Below, in pieces: positions 1-8,347 of a stretch of DNA of 45,628 nt. Position numbers and translations under genes: made by a program. The stretch's first letter is position 1; each line of letters opens with the position of its first letter. The DNA comes from Succinivibrio dextrinosolvens (GTDB taxonomy: Bacteria; Pseudomonadota; Gammaproteobacteria; Enterobacterales; Succinivibrionaceae): NCBI RefSeq assembly GCF_900116345.1, contig NZ_FPAH01000020.1, forward strand, positions 1-45,628, read 5' to 3'. The notes under the pieces were generated by a model. It ran no database searches. It was given only the letters and a program-made list of their open reading frames with translations, and had not been told where the DNA came from.

Positions 1-2
1 TA

Positions 3-83
3 TTTGAGAGATTAGGTCCTAACTTAAGAGCATCAAGCAGACCTCCTTTTAGCAGTAAGATCATTTTCGAAAAATTTCTATAA
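3..83 (+). CDS. Possible C-terminal end of a gene entering from the left edge
   Basis: An open frame enters from the left border and stops at TAA 81-83, giving 26 residues that begin FERLGPNLRA and end KIIFEKFL. Codon choice (AGA, TTA, CCT) matches the neighbouring genes. The family is not recognisable from this tail. A minus-strand frame starting at ATG 64-62 is also open to the edge but has no ribosome binding site, so the plus reading is preferred only weakly. No clear terminator follows in 84-242. Confidence 0.25.
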   Translation, partial: FERLGPNLRASSRPPFSSKIIFEKFL

Positions 84-242
84 AAATTTTCTTAATTACC
101 GTTTTTTTTAAATCCTGCTCCAAAATTTGAAACACACCCCATGAATTTTATTTTAAAAAATTGCGACTTTCTCTTTTTAACTTATATTCAGTATATGTAG
201 GAGTACTTTAGGTAATAAAGGATCATTACTCAGGGATTTGAG

Positions 243-1238
243 ATGAAAATATTTTCTGCATTGATTTTTGGTGTATTTTCCGCCTTAATTTCATTTTCTT
301 CAGTTGCAGCTGAGTGGAAGCCAACTCAGGATATCACGATTATTGTTCCTTACAAGGCTGGAGGAGGAACTGACATGAGTGCACAGGCAATCAAGTCAGT
401 TGCAGAAAAATATATCAAACATAAAATCACCATCAAGAATGTCACAGGCGAGGATGGTATAGCAGGTGTTAAGGAAATCGTAAAAGCAAATCCTGACGGA
501 CATACCTTAGGCTATGTGAACCTTCCAACTTTTGCTGCAATGTCATATCTGCCTGGAGCATACTTTCAGGTGTCAGATGTTGTCCCTATCTGTGGACAGA
601 ATACAGAAACCGCTATTATCGTGGTTAATGCCGACAGCAAATACCTGATGTTAGAAGACCTTGTAGAGGATGCCAAAAAACATCCAGGAAAAATTAAGGC
701 AGCAACCAATGGATATAAGGCTTCATATCATACTGGAGCTCAGCTTTTCGCCCATTCTGCAGGATTTACATATACCGCTGTTCACTGCGACGGCACCATC
801 AATCAGCTGGCAAAACTGTTAACTAAAGAAGTTGATTTTATCTGTGTCACCTTTGCTGAGATTGCAGATATGGTTTTATCAAGCTCACCAAAATTAAGAG
901 TACTCGGAGTATTCGGCAATCACAGAATTTCTGCGCTTCCTGATGTTCCAACGCTGGAGGAGGCCGGCTATTACAACAAATGGTATGGAACCATTAGAGG
1001 AATTGTTGCTCCTCATGGAGTTTCTGATGACGTGGTCAGATACTACACCAATATCTTCAAGAAGATTATGGCTGATCCTGTAGTTGTAAGAGAACACTTT
1101 AAGAAACACATGACTCTGGATTACCAGGACAATCTGAACTTTGAAGCAGCGATAACCCAGTTGGATTATTTCTGTAGAAGTGTTGAAGGAACAATCTACA
1201 AGGATGAGCCGGAACTGCCCGCAGCTAAATCTGATTAA
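243..1238 (+). CDS. TctC/Bug-family tripartite tricarboxylate transporter substrate-binding protein
   Basis: This is a periplasmic solute-binding protein of the TctC (Bug) family, which captures small carboxylates such as citrate or other organic acids and hands them to a TctAB-type membrane carrier. Residues 1-23 form a typical signal peptide (Lys-2, hydrophobic core, cleavage after SVAA). The mature protein opens with the family signature ITIIVPYKAGGGTDMSA, and the length of 331 aa is normal. An AGGGAT-like ribosome site lies about 8 nt before the ATG. It stands alone: no tctA or tctB gene is adjacent, and a terminator hairpin follows directly. The ligand cannot be told from sequence. The family call is secure; the transport partner is unknown. 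Confidence 0.88.
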   Translation: MKIFSALIFGVFSALISFSSVAAEWKPTQDITIIVPYKAGGGTDMSAQAIKSVAEKYIKHKITIKNVTGEDGIAGVKEIVKANPDGHTLGYVNLPTFAAMSYLPGAYFQVSDVVPICGQNTETAIIVVNADSKYLMLEDLVEDAKKHPGKIKAATNGYKASYHTGAQLFAHSAGFTYTAVHCDGTINQLAKLLTKEVDFICVTFAEIADMVLSSSPKLRVLGVFGNHRISALPDVPTLEEAGYYNKWYGTIRGIVAPHGVSDDVVRYYTNIFKKIMADPVVVREHFKKHMTLDYQDNLNFEAAITQLDYFCRSVEGTIYKDEPELPAAKSD

Positions 1239-1271
1239 ATATTGATCCTTATCAAGAAAATTAGCATGTTT

Positions 1272-1300
1272 ACACCTCCCAAAGCGGAGGTGTTTTCATT
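1272..1300 (+). terminator. Rho-independent terminator after the TctC-family gene
   Basis: A perfect 8-bp stem (ACACCTCC at 1272-1279 with GGAGGTGT at 1286-1293) and a 6-nt loop are followed by a short T-rich tract. It starts 34 bases after the stop codon. Confidence 0.85.
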
Positions 1301-1470
1301 TGCAGAAGAGCAAAACCGTATAATCTATTCCCCGAAAAAATTTCATTAACCAAACTAATAGATAATACACAACCGCATTTTTAATCAGTGTTATGATTAA
1401 ATTGTGATAAAATAACTCGGTTTGTCGATTCTCTTTAAAAGAGAATATTGCATAAAAAACTGAGGACATT

Positions 1471-2802
1471 ATGCTTTCGTCTACATCACATTTTTTGAAC
1501 CGTCTATTTAAGATTGAACAGAAAGGTTCATCTGTTTCTACAGAACTACTTGCAGGCCTAACCACTTTCGTTGCTATGGCCTACATTATTTTCGTAAACC
1601 CATCAATTCTTGAAGCATCAGGAATTCCTCGTGAAGCCGCTGTTGCAGCCACTCTATGGTCTGCCGGTCTGTGCTCAATTGCCATGGGCTTATTCTCAAA
1701 TCTGCCAATTGGTGTTGCTCCTGGAATGGGTATTAACGCATTCTTCGCATTCTATGTCTGCGGTACTATGGGCTTATCTTGGCAGACTGCTTTAGGTGCT
1801 GTTTTCGTATCAGGTGTAGTCTTCCTGATTCTGACCATTACCAAGCTGCGTATTCTAATCATCAAGGCTGTGCCAAACAGCATTAAGGCTGCAGTTGTTG
1901 TCGGTATTGGTATGTTCCTGGCTATCATCGGCTTAAGCGGTGCAGGTATCGTTGTAAAATCAGATGCAACCATGGTTACCTTAGGTCACATTGGTGACGG
2001 CAAGGTTTTCCTGTCAATCATTGGTATGCTGCTTATCTCAATCCTGCTGGCATACAGAGTTAAGGGCGCCTTAATCTATGGTATTCTGGCAATAACAGTC
2101 TTAGGTATGATTTTCGGTCTGACACCAGCACCAAAATCAGTAGATGATGTATTCAGCTTCAATATTCCAAGCTTTGCAGATACCTTCATGCAGATGGATG
2201 TGATGGGAGCAATCAACTACGGTCTGGTTACCGTTATCTTCACCTTTACAGTGGTTGAACTGTTTGACAACATCTGTACCTTAATCGGTGTAACCAAAGA
2301 TGCCGGTTTAATGGATAAGAATGGTAATGTTGAGGGAATGGAAAAGGCTCTTTTAACTGACTCAGTTGGAACTATGGCTTCAGCAGTTCTAGGAACCTGT
2401 ACTGTAACCTCATATGTTGAGTCTACCACCGGTATCAAGGAAGGTGGTAGAACTGGACTTACCGCTGTTGTTGTTGGTCTGTTCTTCTTCCTGGCATTCG
2501 TGTTTGCGCCTCTTGCAGGACTTATTCCAGCCTTCGCAACTGCCCCTGCAATCATTATTGTTGGCAGTATGATGATGAGAAACATCAAGGATATTGATTT
2601 CTCAGATGTTACCGAGTCAATTCCAGCATTCCTAACCATTGTCATGATGCCTTTGAGCTACTCAATCGGTAATGGTTTCGGCTTTGGCTTTATCAGCTAC
2701 TGTCTGATCAAGACCTTTACAGGTCACGTAAAAGAAATCTCCCCAGTTATGTGGCTGATTTCAATTATGTTCGTTGTAAGTTTCTATATGCACGGTTTAT
2801 AA
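1471..2802 (+). CDS. AzgA/PbuG-type NCS2 purine permease (adenine, guanine or hypoxanthine uptake)
   Basis: An inner-membrane proton-coupled nucleobase transporter of the NCS2 family, AzgA-like branch. Signatures are GLTTFVAMAYIIFVNPSIL near the N terminus, the substrate-site segment LPIGVAPGMGINAFFAF, and the conserved VTSYVESTTGIKEGGRTGLT region in the C-terminal half. At least ten hydrophobic helices are evident, and 443 aa is the usual size. The start is supported by GAGGA 7 nt upstream. The 170-nt leader has a plausible extended -10 (TGTGATAAAAT) near 1405. No purine riboswitch core was found in the leader. The exact base transported cannot be decided between the adenine-type and guanine/hypoxanthine-type members. 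Confidence 0.9.
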   Translation: MLSSTSHFLNRLFKIEQKGSSVSTELLAGLTTFVAMAYIIFVNPSILEASGIPREAAVAATLWSAGLCSIAMGLFSNLPIGVAPGMGINAFFAFYVCGTMGLSWQTALGAVFVSGVVFLILTITKLRILIIKAVPNSIKAAVVVGIGMFLAIIGLSGAGIVVKSDATMVTLGHIGDGKVFLSIIGMLLISILLAYRVKGALIYGILAITVLGMIFGLTPAPKSVDDVFSFNIPSFADTFMQMDVMGAINYGLVTVIFTFTVVELFDNICTLIGVTKDAGLMDKNGNVEGMEKALLTDSVGTMASAVLGTCTVTSYVESTTGIKEGGRTGLTAVVVGLFFFLAFVFAPLAGLIPAFATAPAIIIVGSMMMRNIKDIDFSDVTESIPAFLTIVMMPLSYSIGNGFGFGFISYCLIKTFTGHVKEISPVMWLISIMFVVSFYMHGL

Positions 2803-2838
2803 ACCAGTACAAAAAAGAAATAAAAAAATATATCTTAA

Positions 2839-2870
2839 GATCACCGTGGTTAATACACGGTGATTTTGTT
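2839..2870 (+). terminator. Terminator between the convergent purine permease and TetR genes
   Basis: A perfect 9-bp stem (ATCACCGTG 2840-2848 with CACGGTGAT 2856-2864) and a 7-nt loop are followed by TTTGTTTG on the plus strand. It ends transcription of the permease and may also stop the convergent tetR transcript. Confidence 0.85.
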
Positions 2871-2885
2871 TGTACTGAACAAAAA

Positions 2886-3515
2886 TTAAGGCATTACCAG
2901 CTGCTTTAGCTGCTCAATCTCCATATCCACAATCTGTGCATAATGTTTTTTTAGAGTCTCAGTGTTCTTCATTCGAGACTGAAAGAAGAATCCTGACATG
3001 AATACAGACAGATGTTCAGTTGCAGCCTTGATATTCAGATTCTGAGGAAGCTGTCCTTTTGCCACACAGTTCATAATGATTTTGGAGAGGAGATCCATTC
3101 TCTTCTTATCAAGCTCGGCAAGTTTTGCTCTTGCCTCCTCATTACCGGCGAAACCGTTAGAAATGCCTATCAGCATGTTTACAAAGCTTGAATTAAAATA
3201 TTCGATTAACTCTTCTGTAAACATATTCAGAATAAAAGCCCTGAGCTTGGAAAGAGGATCTATCTCTGAAGGAGAGGCACTTTCATAAAAATAACGGACA
3301 CAGTCTGTGTTGTTATCCACATAGTCCACAAGATTTATCAGCAGATCTTCCTTACTTTCAAAATGCCAGTAAATAGCACCTCTGGATACCCCTGAATACT
3401 TGGCGATATCTGAAAGACTTGTTCTCTCATACCCCCTCTTAGAAAAAAGTCTTTTAGCGCATTCAAGAATACTCTTTCTGGTTTCTTGAGATTCATCCTG
3501 TGTTTTTCTTGCCAT
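2886..3515 (-). CDS. TetR/AcrR-family transcriptional repressor
   Basis: A 209-aa DNA-binding regulator. Residues 1-60 form the TetR helix-turn-helix, with the highly conserved stretches LFSKRGYERTSLSDIAKY and GVSRGAIYWHFESKEDLL. This N-terminal pattern is closest to AcrR/TtgR-type repressors of efflux pumps. The C-terminal half is the ligand-binding and dimer domain and gives no ligand clue. AAGGTGAG lies 6 nt before the ATG. It is divergent from the phosphatase gene at 3712 and shares a 196-bp AT-rich region with it. No efflux operon is adjacent in this window, so the regulated target is open; the gene at 3712 or its own promoter are the nearest candidates. Confidence 0.9.
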   Translation of the reverse strand: MARKTQDESQETRKSILECAKRLFSKRGYERTSLSDIAKYSGVSRGAIYWHFESKEDLLINLVDYVDNNTDCVRYFYESASPSEIDPLSKLRAFILNMFTEELIEYFNSSFVNMLIGISNGFAGNEEARAKLAELDKKRMDLLSKIIMNCVAKGQLPQNLNIKAATEHLSVFMSGFFFQSRMKNTETLKKHYAQIVDMEIEQLKQLVMP

Positions 3516-3574
3516 AACGGTCTCACCTTATGGACAGTCAGAGAAACTGTCTCAATGTTTAAATTCGTAAAAAA

Positions 3575-3616
3575 TAATTAGACAAATTGTATTATAAATT
3601 GCGCTCAATTTGATAT
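3575..3616. promoter_or_regulatory. Candidate TetR-type operator
   Basis: The divergent region contains an inverted repeat AAATTG-CGCT-CAATTT (3596-3611), and a further direct AAATTG copy just upstream (near 3584). Symmetric sites of this kind between tetR and a divergent gene often bind the TetR protein. This is inference; no known consensus was matched. Confidence 0.35.
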
Positions 3617-3711
3617 AGGTGTAATAAGAAACTCGCTTATACACTCCCAATCATTTACAATTAGTTTAACTAAATTCAAGTTTCGGTATCTAGATTTCTA
3701 TTTCAGCAATT

Positions 3712-4323
3712 ATGAAATTTAACAAACTTAACTCATATAAAGGTCTTATTTTTGATCTTGATGGAACTCTGATTGATTCCATGCCCTACCATGCCCAGTC
3801 ATGGAAGCAGGTGGCAAACGAACACGGCTTTGATATAGACATCAAAGATGTATTCAGAATGGGAGGAGCATCAAGCTTTGACATTGCCAGATTCTACAAG
3901 AATCAGGGCTTTCCTGTAGGAGATCTCAAAGCCTATGTTGATAGGAAAATCGAGATTTATCTTGAGAACGTTCCAAAGATCAGAGTTTATGAGGATGTCT
4001 TTAATTTTCTTAAAGAAAGACGAGAGAACAACGTAAAAATTGCCATAGGAACAGGCTCCAGAACCGTCAATGTGAACTGTCTTTTAGAGGCTAAGAAGAT
4101 GATGGATTTTATTGATGTCATTGTCACCTCAGATGACGTCACAGCTCATAAACCAAATCCAGATACATTTCTTCTGGCAGCAGAAAAAATGGACCTTTCA
4201 CCAGAGGATTGCTGTGTTTTTGAAGATGGTGGCTTAGGCCTTCAAGCTGCAGTAAACGGAGGCTTTGACTGTGTTGAAGTTAAGGAAGGACGATTTGTTA
4301 ATTTCTACGAAATAGCACGCTAA
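3712..4323 (+). CDS. HAD-superfamily sugar-phosphate phosphatase, YqaB/beta-phosphoglucomutase-like
   Basis: A 203-aa cytosolic HAD hydrolase (subfamily IA) expected to dephosphorylate small sugar phosphates; E. coli YqaB acts on fructose-1-phosphate. Motif I is LIFDLDGTLIDSMPYH (residues 12-27), whose two aspartates are nucleophile and acid/base. Motif II is IGTGS, motif III is HKPNPDTF, and motif IV is VFEDGGLGLQAA, with the metal-binding Glu-Asp pair present. The small helical cap between motifs I and II fits the beta-phosphoglucomutase/YqaB branch. The spacing and the KPNPDTFLLAA block resemble YqaB most. It is monocistronic, divergent from tetR and followed by a strong hairpin. The substrate is unproven. 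Confidence 0.8.
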   Translation: MKFNKLNSYKGLIFDLDGTLIDSMPYHAQSWKQVANEHGFDIDIKDVFRMGGASSFDIARFYKNQGFPVGDLKAYVDRKIEIYLENVPKIRVYEDVFNFLKERRENNVKIAIGTGSRTVNVNCLLEAKKMMDFIDVIVTSDDVTAHKPNPDTFLLAAEKMDLSPEDCCVFEDGGLGLQAAVNGGFDCVEVKEGRFVNFYEIAR

Positions 4324-4347
4324 CCAGCTTGAATCCTCCCAAAAAAG

Positions 4348-4385
4348 AAATCCCTTCGTACTTTCATTAGTATGAAGGGATTTTT
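4348..4385. terminator. Bidirectional terminator between the phosphatase and glgP genes
   Basis: A 15-bp stem with one G-T pair (4348-4362 with 4369-4383) and a 6-nt loop. T-runs lie on both sides (TTTTT at 4381-4385; the A-run at 4341-4350 reads as T on the minus strand), so it can serve both convergent genes. Confidence 0.9.
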
Positions 4386-4403
4386 GGTATTCTCAGATAA
4401 GGA

Positions 4404-6968
4404 TTATTTCTTAATCAGCTGGCTTCTTAGAGTCCAGATGTTATTAGCATAATCCTTAATTGATCTGTCTGAGCTGAAGATACCCATAGTTGCAGAGTTA
4501 ATCATTGCAGCTCTTGCCCACTTAGCCTTATCCTTGAACAGCTTCTGAGCTCTCTGATGAGCTTCCTTGTAAGAGGCAAAGTCTGCCAGTACCAGGAATG
4601 GATCACCATTGTTCAGAAGTGATGTCTTGATTGATGACAATGCGCCAGGCTGACCAGGAGTAAAGAAGTCAGAATCCAACCAGTCAACAACAGCCTTCAG
4701 ATCATGATCTGCGTTGTAGTAATCCCATGGATTATAGCGAGGCTTCAACTCCTGAACTTCCTCAACGCTCAGACCGAAGATGAAGTTGTTATCAATACCG
4801 GCCTGCTCAACAATCTCAATGTTAGCACCATCCATAGTACCTAAGGTTAGAGCACCATTCATAGAGAACTTCATATTTGAAGTACCTGAAGCCTCATAAC
4901 CGGCAGTAGAAATCTGCTCGGAAATATCAGCAGCAGGAATAATCTTCTCAGCAAGACTTACTCTATAGTTAGGGATAAATACAACCTTCAGCTTGCCCTT
5001 GATGCGTAAATCATTGTTGATCTTCTCACCAACAGCATTGATTGCGAAAATAATATCCTTAGCAAGAGTATATGCAGGAGCAGCCTTAGCACCGAAGATA
5101 AATACCTGAGGTACGATATCCTGATCAGGATCTTCAAGCAGACTCTTGTATAGAGACATGATATACAGAAGATTCAAATGCTGACGCTTGTACTCATGAA
5201 GTCTCTTAACCTGAACATCGAACAGTGCATTAGGATCAACCTCAACACCGGTCAGTTCCTTGATGGTCTTAGCAAGAGCAACCTTATTCTCATGCTTGAT
5301 CTTCATGAAACGATCCTGATATTCCTTCTTGTCAGCATATTTCTTTAATGCCTCACACTTATCAAGATCTAAAGGCCAATCTTTGCCTGCAACATCATTG
5401 TATAACTCAGCAAGACCTCTGTTGCATGAAAGCATCCAGCGACGTGGGGTTACACCGTTTGTTACATTGCAGAACTTGTTTGGCCACAGCTGAGCATAAT
5501 CTGGGAACAGATCTTCTTTAACCAGCTTAGAGTGAATCTTGGCAACACCGTTAACATGCTCTGAGGTGATTACACACAGGTTAGCCATGCGGACCTTTCT
5601 AACCTCTCCCTCTTCAATAATGGAAAGCTTAGACTTCATTTCGTTATTACCAGGCCACTTAGCTTCTACAGGACCATTTAAGAAACGGAAGTTAATCTCG
5701 TAAATAAGCTCAAGGTGACGAGGTAACAGTTTCTCGAAAATATATACAGGCCACTTCTCTAATGCTTCAGGAAGAAGTGTGTGGTTGGTATAGTTGAATG
5801 TTTTTGAAGTAATATCCCATGCCTGCTCATATGATAAGCCTTCCTCATCAATCAGAAGTCTCATCAGCTCAGGAATAGCAATTGTAGGATGAGTATCATT
5901 CAACTGAATAGCGATTTTTGATGCAAACTCGCTAAAATCATTGTGATGGGATCTCTTATATCTACGAAGAATATCGCGTAGAGAACAAGCACAGAAGAAA
6001 TACTGCTGAGTTAAACGTAATTCTTTACCAGCCTCTGTAGAGTCATTTGGATAAAGAACCTTGGAAATTGTTTCAGCCAGAGATTTTTCAGTCTGAGCAT
6101 CTACGTAACCACCAGCATTGAAAACGTCCCAGTTGAACTGTTCGGTTGAGCGTGATTCCCATAGACGAAGAATAGCAACAGAAGAACCTCTGTAACCAAC
6201 AACAGGAATATCCCAAGGTACACCTTTAATCATGCTTGATGGGTGCCATACAGAACACTGTGAACCATCAGGTGCGGTCTGCTTCTCAACATATCCGCCA
6301 AGAGGGATGTTCTGAACAGACTCAGGACGGCAGGCTTCCCAAGGACAGCCGTACTCTCTCCATGAATCTGGACGTTCAACCTGCTTGCCAGCACGGATTT
6401 CCTGTCTGAATAAGCCGTTTTCATAATGAATACCGTAACCTACACAAGGATAATTACAGGTTGCAAGTGAATCCATAAAGCAGGCAGCCAGACGTCCTAG
6501 ACCGCCGTTACCCAGAGCCATATCAGGCTCTTCCTCGCAAATCTCGTTAATATCTAATCCAAATTCCTTCAATGCTTCGCGAGCAACATCGAATTTTTCA
6601 AGGTTGGTAAGATTATTGATGGTTAATCTTCCCATTAAGAATTCTGCTGATAAATAATGCACTGCACGAGTATCATTTTTTGCGTGAGTCTGCTGAGTAT
6701 CAGTCAGTCGACCGAAAATGTCCTCATTTACAGTTGCAACAAGTGCCTGCCACCAGGCTAGTTTACTTGCTTTTACAGGAGAGGTACCGATGGTGGTACG
6801 AAGATGTTTTTCAACCTGCTCTTTAAATGCCTTTACCTGAGCCTTATCTACAGCTGAAGTTGCCTTTGCTGCTTTAGGTGCTGAGGTAGTTGTCTTAGCA
6901 GCAGCTTTTACAGGAGCTTTTGCTTTAACAGTGGTTTTTGATGTTTGTTTTTTTGAAGAAGTTGCCAT
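4404..6968 (-). CDS. glgP: Glycogen/maltodextrin phosphorylase
   Basis: Alpha-1,4-glucan phosphorylase (GT35), which releases glucose-1-phosphate from glycogen or maltodextrin using inorganic phosphate and pyridoxal phosphate. The PLP lysine lies in EASGTSNMKFSMNGAL (around residue 695). Other family blocks are YLSAEFLMGR, ALGNGGLGRLAACFMDS and QLNDTHPTIAIPELMR. The start is set at 6968 rather than further upstream because AAAGAGGA lies 8 nt before this ATG, giving 854 aa. The first 45 residues are an odd Lys/Ala/Thr-rich tail absent from typical bacterial phosphorylases of about 800-830 aa. No other glycogen genes are nearby. The choice between GlgP and MalP is not certain. Confidence 0.93.
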   Translation of the reverse strand: MATSSKKQTSKTTVKAKAPVKAAAKTTTSAPKAAKATSAVDKAQVKAFKEQVEKHLRTTIGTSPVKASKLAWWQALVATVNEDIFGRLTDTQQTHAKNDTRAVHYLSAEFLMGRLTINNLTNLEKFDVAREALKEFGLDINEICEEEPDMALGNGGLGRLAACFMDSLATCNYPCVGYGIHYENGLFRQEIRAGKQVERPDSWREYGCPWEACRPESVQNIPLGGYVEKQTAPDGSQCSVWHPSSMIKGVPWDIPVVGYRGSSVAILRLWESRSTEQFNWDVFNAGGYVDAQTEKSLAETISKVLYPNDSTEAGKELRLTQQYFFCACSLRDILRRYKRSHHNDFSEFASKIAIQLNDTHPTIAIPELMRLLIDEEGLSYEQAWDITSKTFNYTNHTLLPEALEKWPVYIFEKLLPRHLELIYEINFRFLNGPVEAKWPGNNEMKSKLSIIEEGEVRKVRMANLCVITSEHVNGVAKIHSKLVKEDLFPDYAQLWPNKFCNVTNGVTPRRWMLSCNRGLAELYNDVAGKDWPLDLDKCEALKKYADKKEYQDRFMKIKHENKVALAKTIKELTGVEVDPNALFDVQVKRLHEYKRQHLNLLYIMSLYKSLLEDPDQDIVPQVFIFGAKAAPAYTLAKDIIFAINAVGEKINNDLRIKGKLKVVFIPNYRVSLAEKIIPAADISEQISTAGYEASGTSNMKFSMNGALTLGTMDGANIEIVEQAGIDNNFIFGLSVEEVQELKPRYNPWDYYNADHDLKAVVDWLDSDFFTPGQPGALSSIKTSLLNNGDPFLVLADFASYKEAHQRAQKLFKDKAKWARAAMINSATMGIFSSDRSIKDYANNIWTLRSQLIKK

Positions 6969-7210
6969 AAAAAATTCCTCTTTAACTCCTTTGGTATATT
7001 TGATTATAACAAAGCGTAAAACCCTGTTCATACTCAAAGTACTACACAATATTAAACCAAAATCTAGATTTTTTTTTGAACAACCTCTTAATTTTCAAAG
7101 AATTGTACCGTCTTAATGATGAAAGTTTGAAATCGGCGGAATAAAACGAGTAGATAGGACATTCTTTCCCAGTCTAAATGAGACAGAATTTAAGCACAAA
7201 GATGGAACAG

Positions 7211-8338
7211 CTAGAAACGAAGCTCGTCAGGAATATCTGGATTCATATCGAGATCACGAGGACGCTGTTGAGATTTGCCCTCTTTAAAGGCTTTCATTCC
7301 CATAACCCAGGCTAATACCTGAGCTACAGCCTTGAATAGCCCCCTTGGAATTTCATTATCAAGTTCGGTTGTGTAATAAAGAGAACGAGCCAAAGGAGGA
7401 ATAGGAATTACAGGAATATTTGTTTCACGGGCAATCTCTTTAATCTTTTCTGCAATCTCATCAACACCTTTTGCCACTACAACAGGAGCTAAAGCTCCAT
7501 TAGGATCATAAGATAATGCAACGGCATAATGGTTAGGGTTAGTAACAACCACATCAGCCTGAGGCACCTTAGCCATCATACGACGGGCAGCCATCTGATA
7601 CTGCAGCTGCTTGATCTTACCTTTAATCTGTGGATTACCTTCTGTATTCTTGTACTCGTCCTTAACCTCCTGTTTGGTCATTCTAAGCTGCTTTAGATAG
7701 TGCCACTTCTGATAAGGAACATCTATCATTACAATCGGCAGCATCGCACAGACCACGATAATCATAAACTGCAGAAGAAGAATCATCGCTCGTCTAATAG
7801 CACCTATAGGATCAAGGTATGATAAGGTTAAAACTTCACTGATTCTTCCGGACAGGGCAAAATAGCAGAAAGAACCGATAAAGGCAACTTTCAGAACACC
7901 CTTTAAAAGCTCAATAATTGAGTTTAGAGAAAAGATTCTGCCAATACCATTTACGGGATTAAGTTTATTAAACTTGGGCTGATATGCTTCATGGGAAAAA
8001 TTAAAGCCACCGATAAAAGTGTTACCATATATTCCGCAGATGAATAAAACTACAGCAATACAAATAATCGGAATTGCAATTTCTGTAACATCAGCAACGA
8101 AAAGTCGACGAATCTCATCGGTTGAGAAAATCTGGTCACGGGTCAGAGTAAAACTGTTATGCATTATCTGCTGGATAGAACGGCCAAGCATAGAGGAGAA
8201 GGCCCATAATAACAGTACACCAGCAAGAAGAACAACAAAGGTCGCAGCTTCCTTTGAGCGAGGAACCTGTCCTTTTTTTCTAGCATCACTTATCTTTTTG
8301 CCAGTCGGTTGTTCTGTCTTGTCGTCGTTATCTGCCAT
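7211..8338 (-). CDS. flhB: Flagellar export switch protein FlhB
   Basis: FlhB is the inner-membrane export-gate component of the flagellar type III apparatus; autocleavage of its cytoplasmic domain switches export from rod/hook to filament substrates. The N terminus (DKTEQPTGKKISDARKKGQ) is typical of the family. Four membrane segments follow (about 28-50, 85-105, 145-165 and 185-210), then the cytoplasmic domain. The cleavage motif, normally NPTH, reads NPNH here (about residue 267, in VVVTNPNHYAVAL). The end DIPDELRF resembles flagellar FlhB rather than virulence YscU proteins. It starts 9 bases after parE stops, so it is probably cotranscribed with parE. No other flagellar gene is in the window, which is unusual for flhB. 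Confidence 0.88.
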   Translation of the reverse strand: MADNDDKTEQPTGKKISDARKKGQVPRSKEAATFVVLLAGVLLLWAFSSMLGRSIQQIMHNSFTLTRDQIFSTDEIRRLFVADVTEIAIPIICIAVVLFICGIYGNTFIGGFNFSHEAYQPKFNKLNPVNGIGRIFSLNSIIELLKGVLKVAFIGSFCYFALSGRISEVLTLSYLDPIGAIRRAMILLLQFMIIVVCAMLPIVMIDVPYQKWHYLKQLRMTKQEVKDEYKNTEGNPQIKGKIKQLQYQMAARRMMAKVPQADVVVTNPNHYAVALSYDPNGALAPVVVAKGVDEIAEKIKEIARETNIPVIPIPPLARSLYYTTELDNEIPRGLFKAVAQVLAWVMGMKAFKEGKSQQRPRDLDMNPDIPDELRF

Positions 8339-8347
8339 ACCTTAAGT

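Noticed and set aside
1-64. Minus-strand frame from ATG 64 running off the left edge
   Set aside because: No ribosome site before the start; the AAAGGAGG nearby leads only to a 4-codon frame in another phase.
1300-1470. Possible purine riboswitch in the permease leader (CGTATAATC near 1316)
   Set aside because: The conserved loop and junction sequences of the purine aptamer are missing; only a P1-like short string is present.
2217-2645. 142-codon frame antisense to the purine permease
   Set aside because: It overlaps a complete, clearly conserved gene and shows no family signature.
6969-7049. Longer glycogen phosphorylase start
   Set aside because: The extra 27 residues cross a good ribosome site for ATG 6968 and are not phosphorylase-like.
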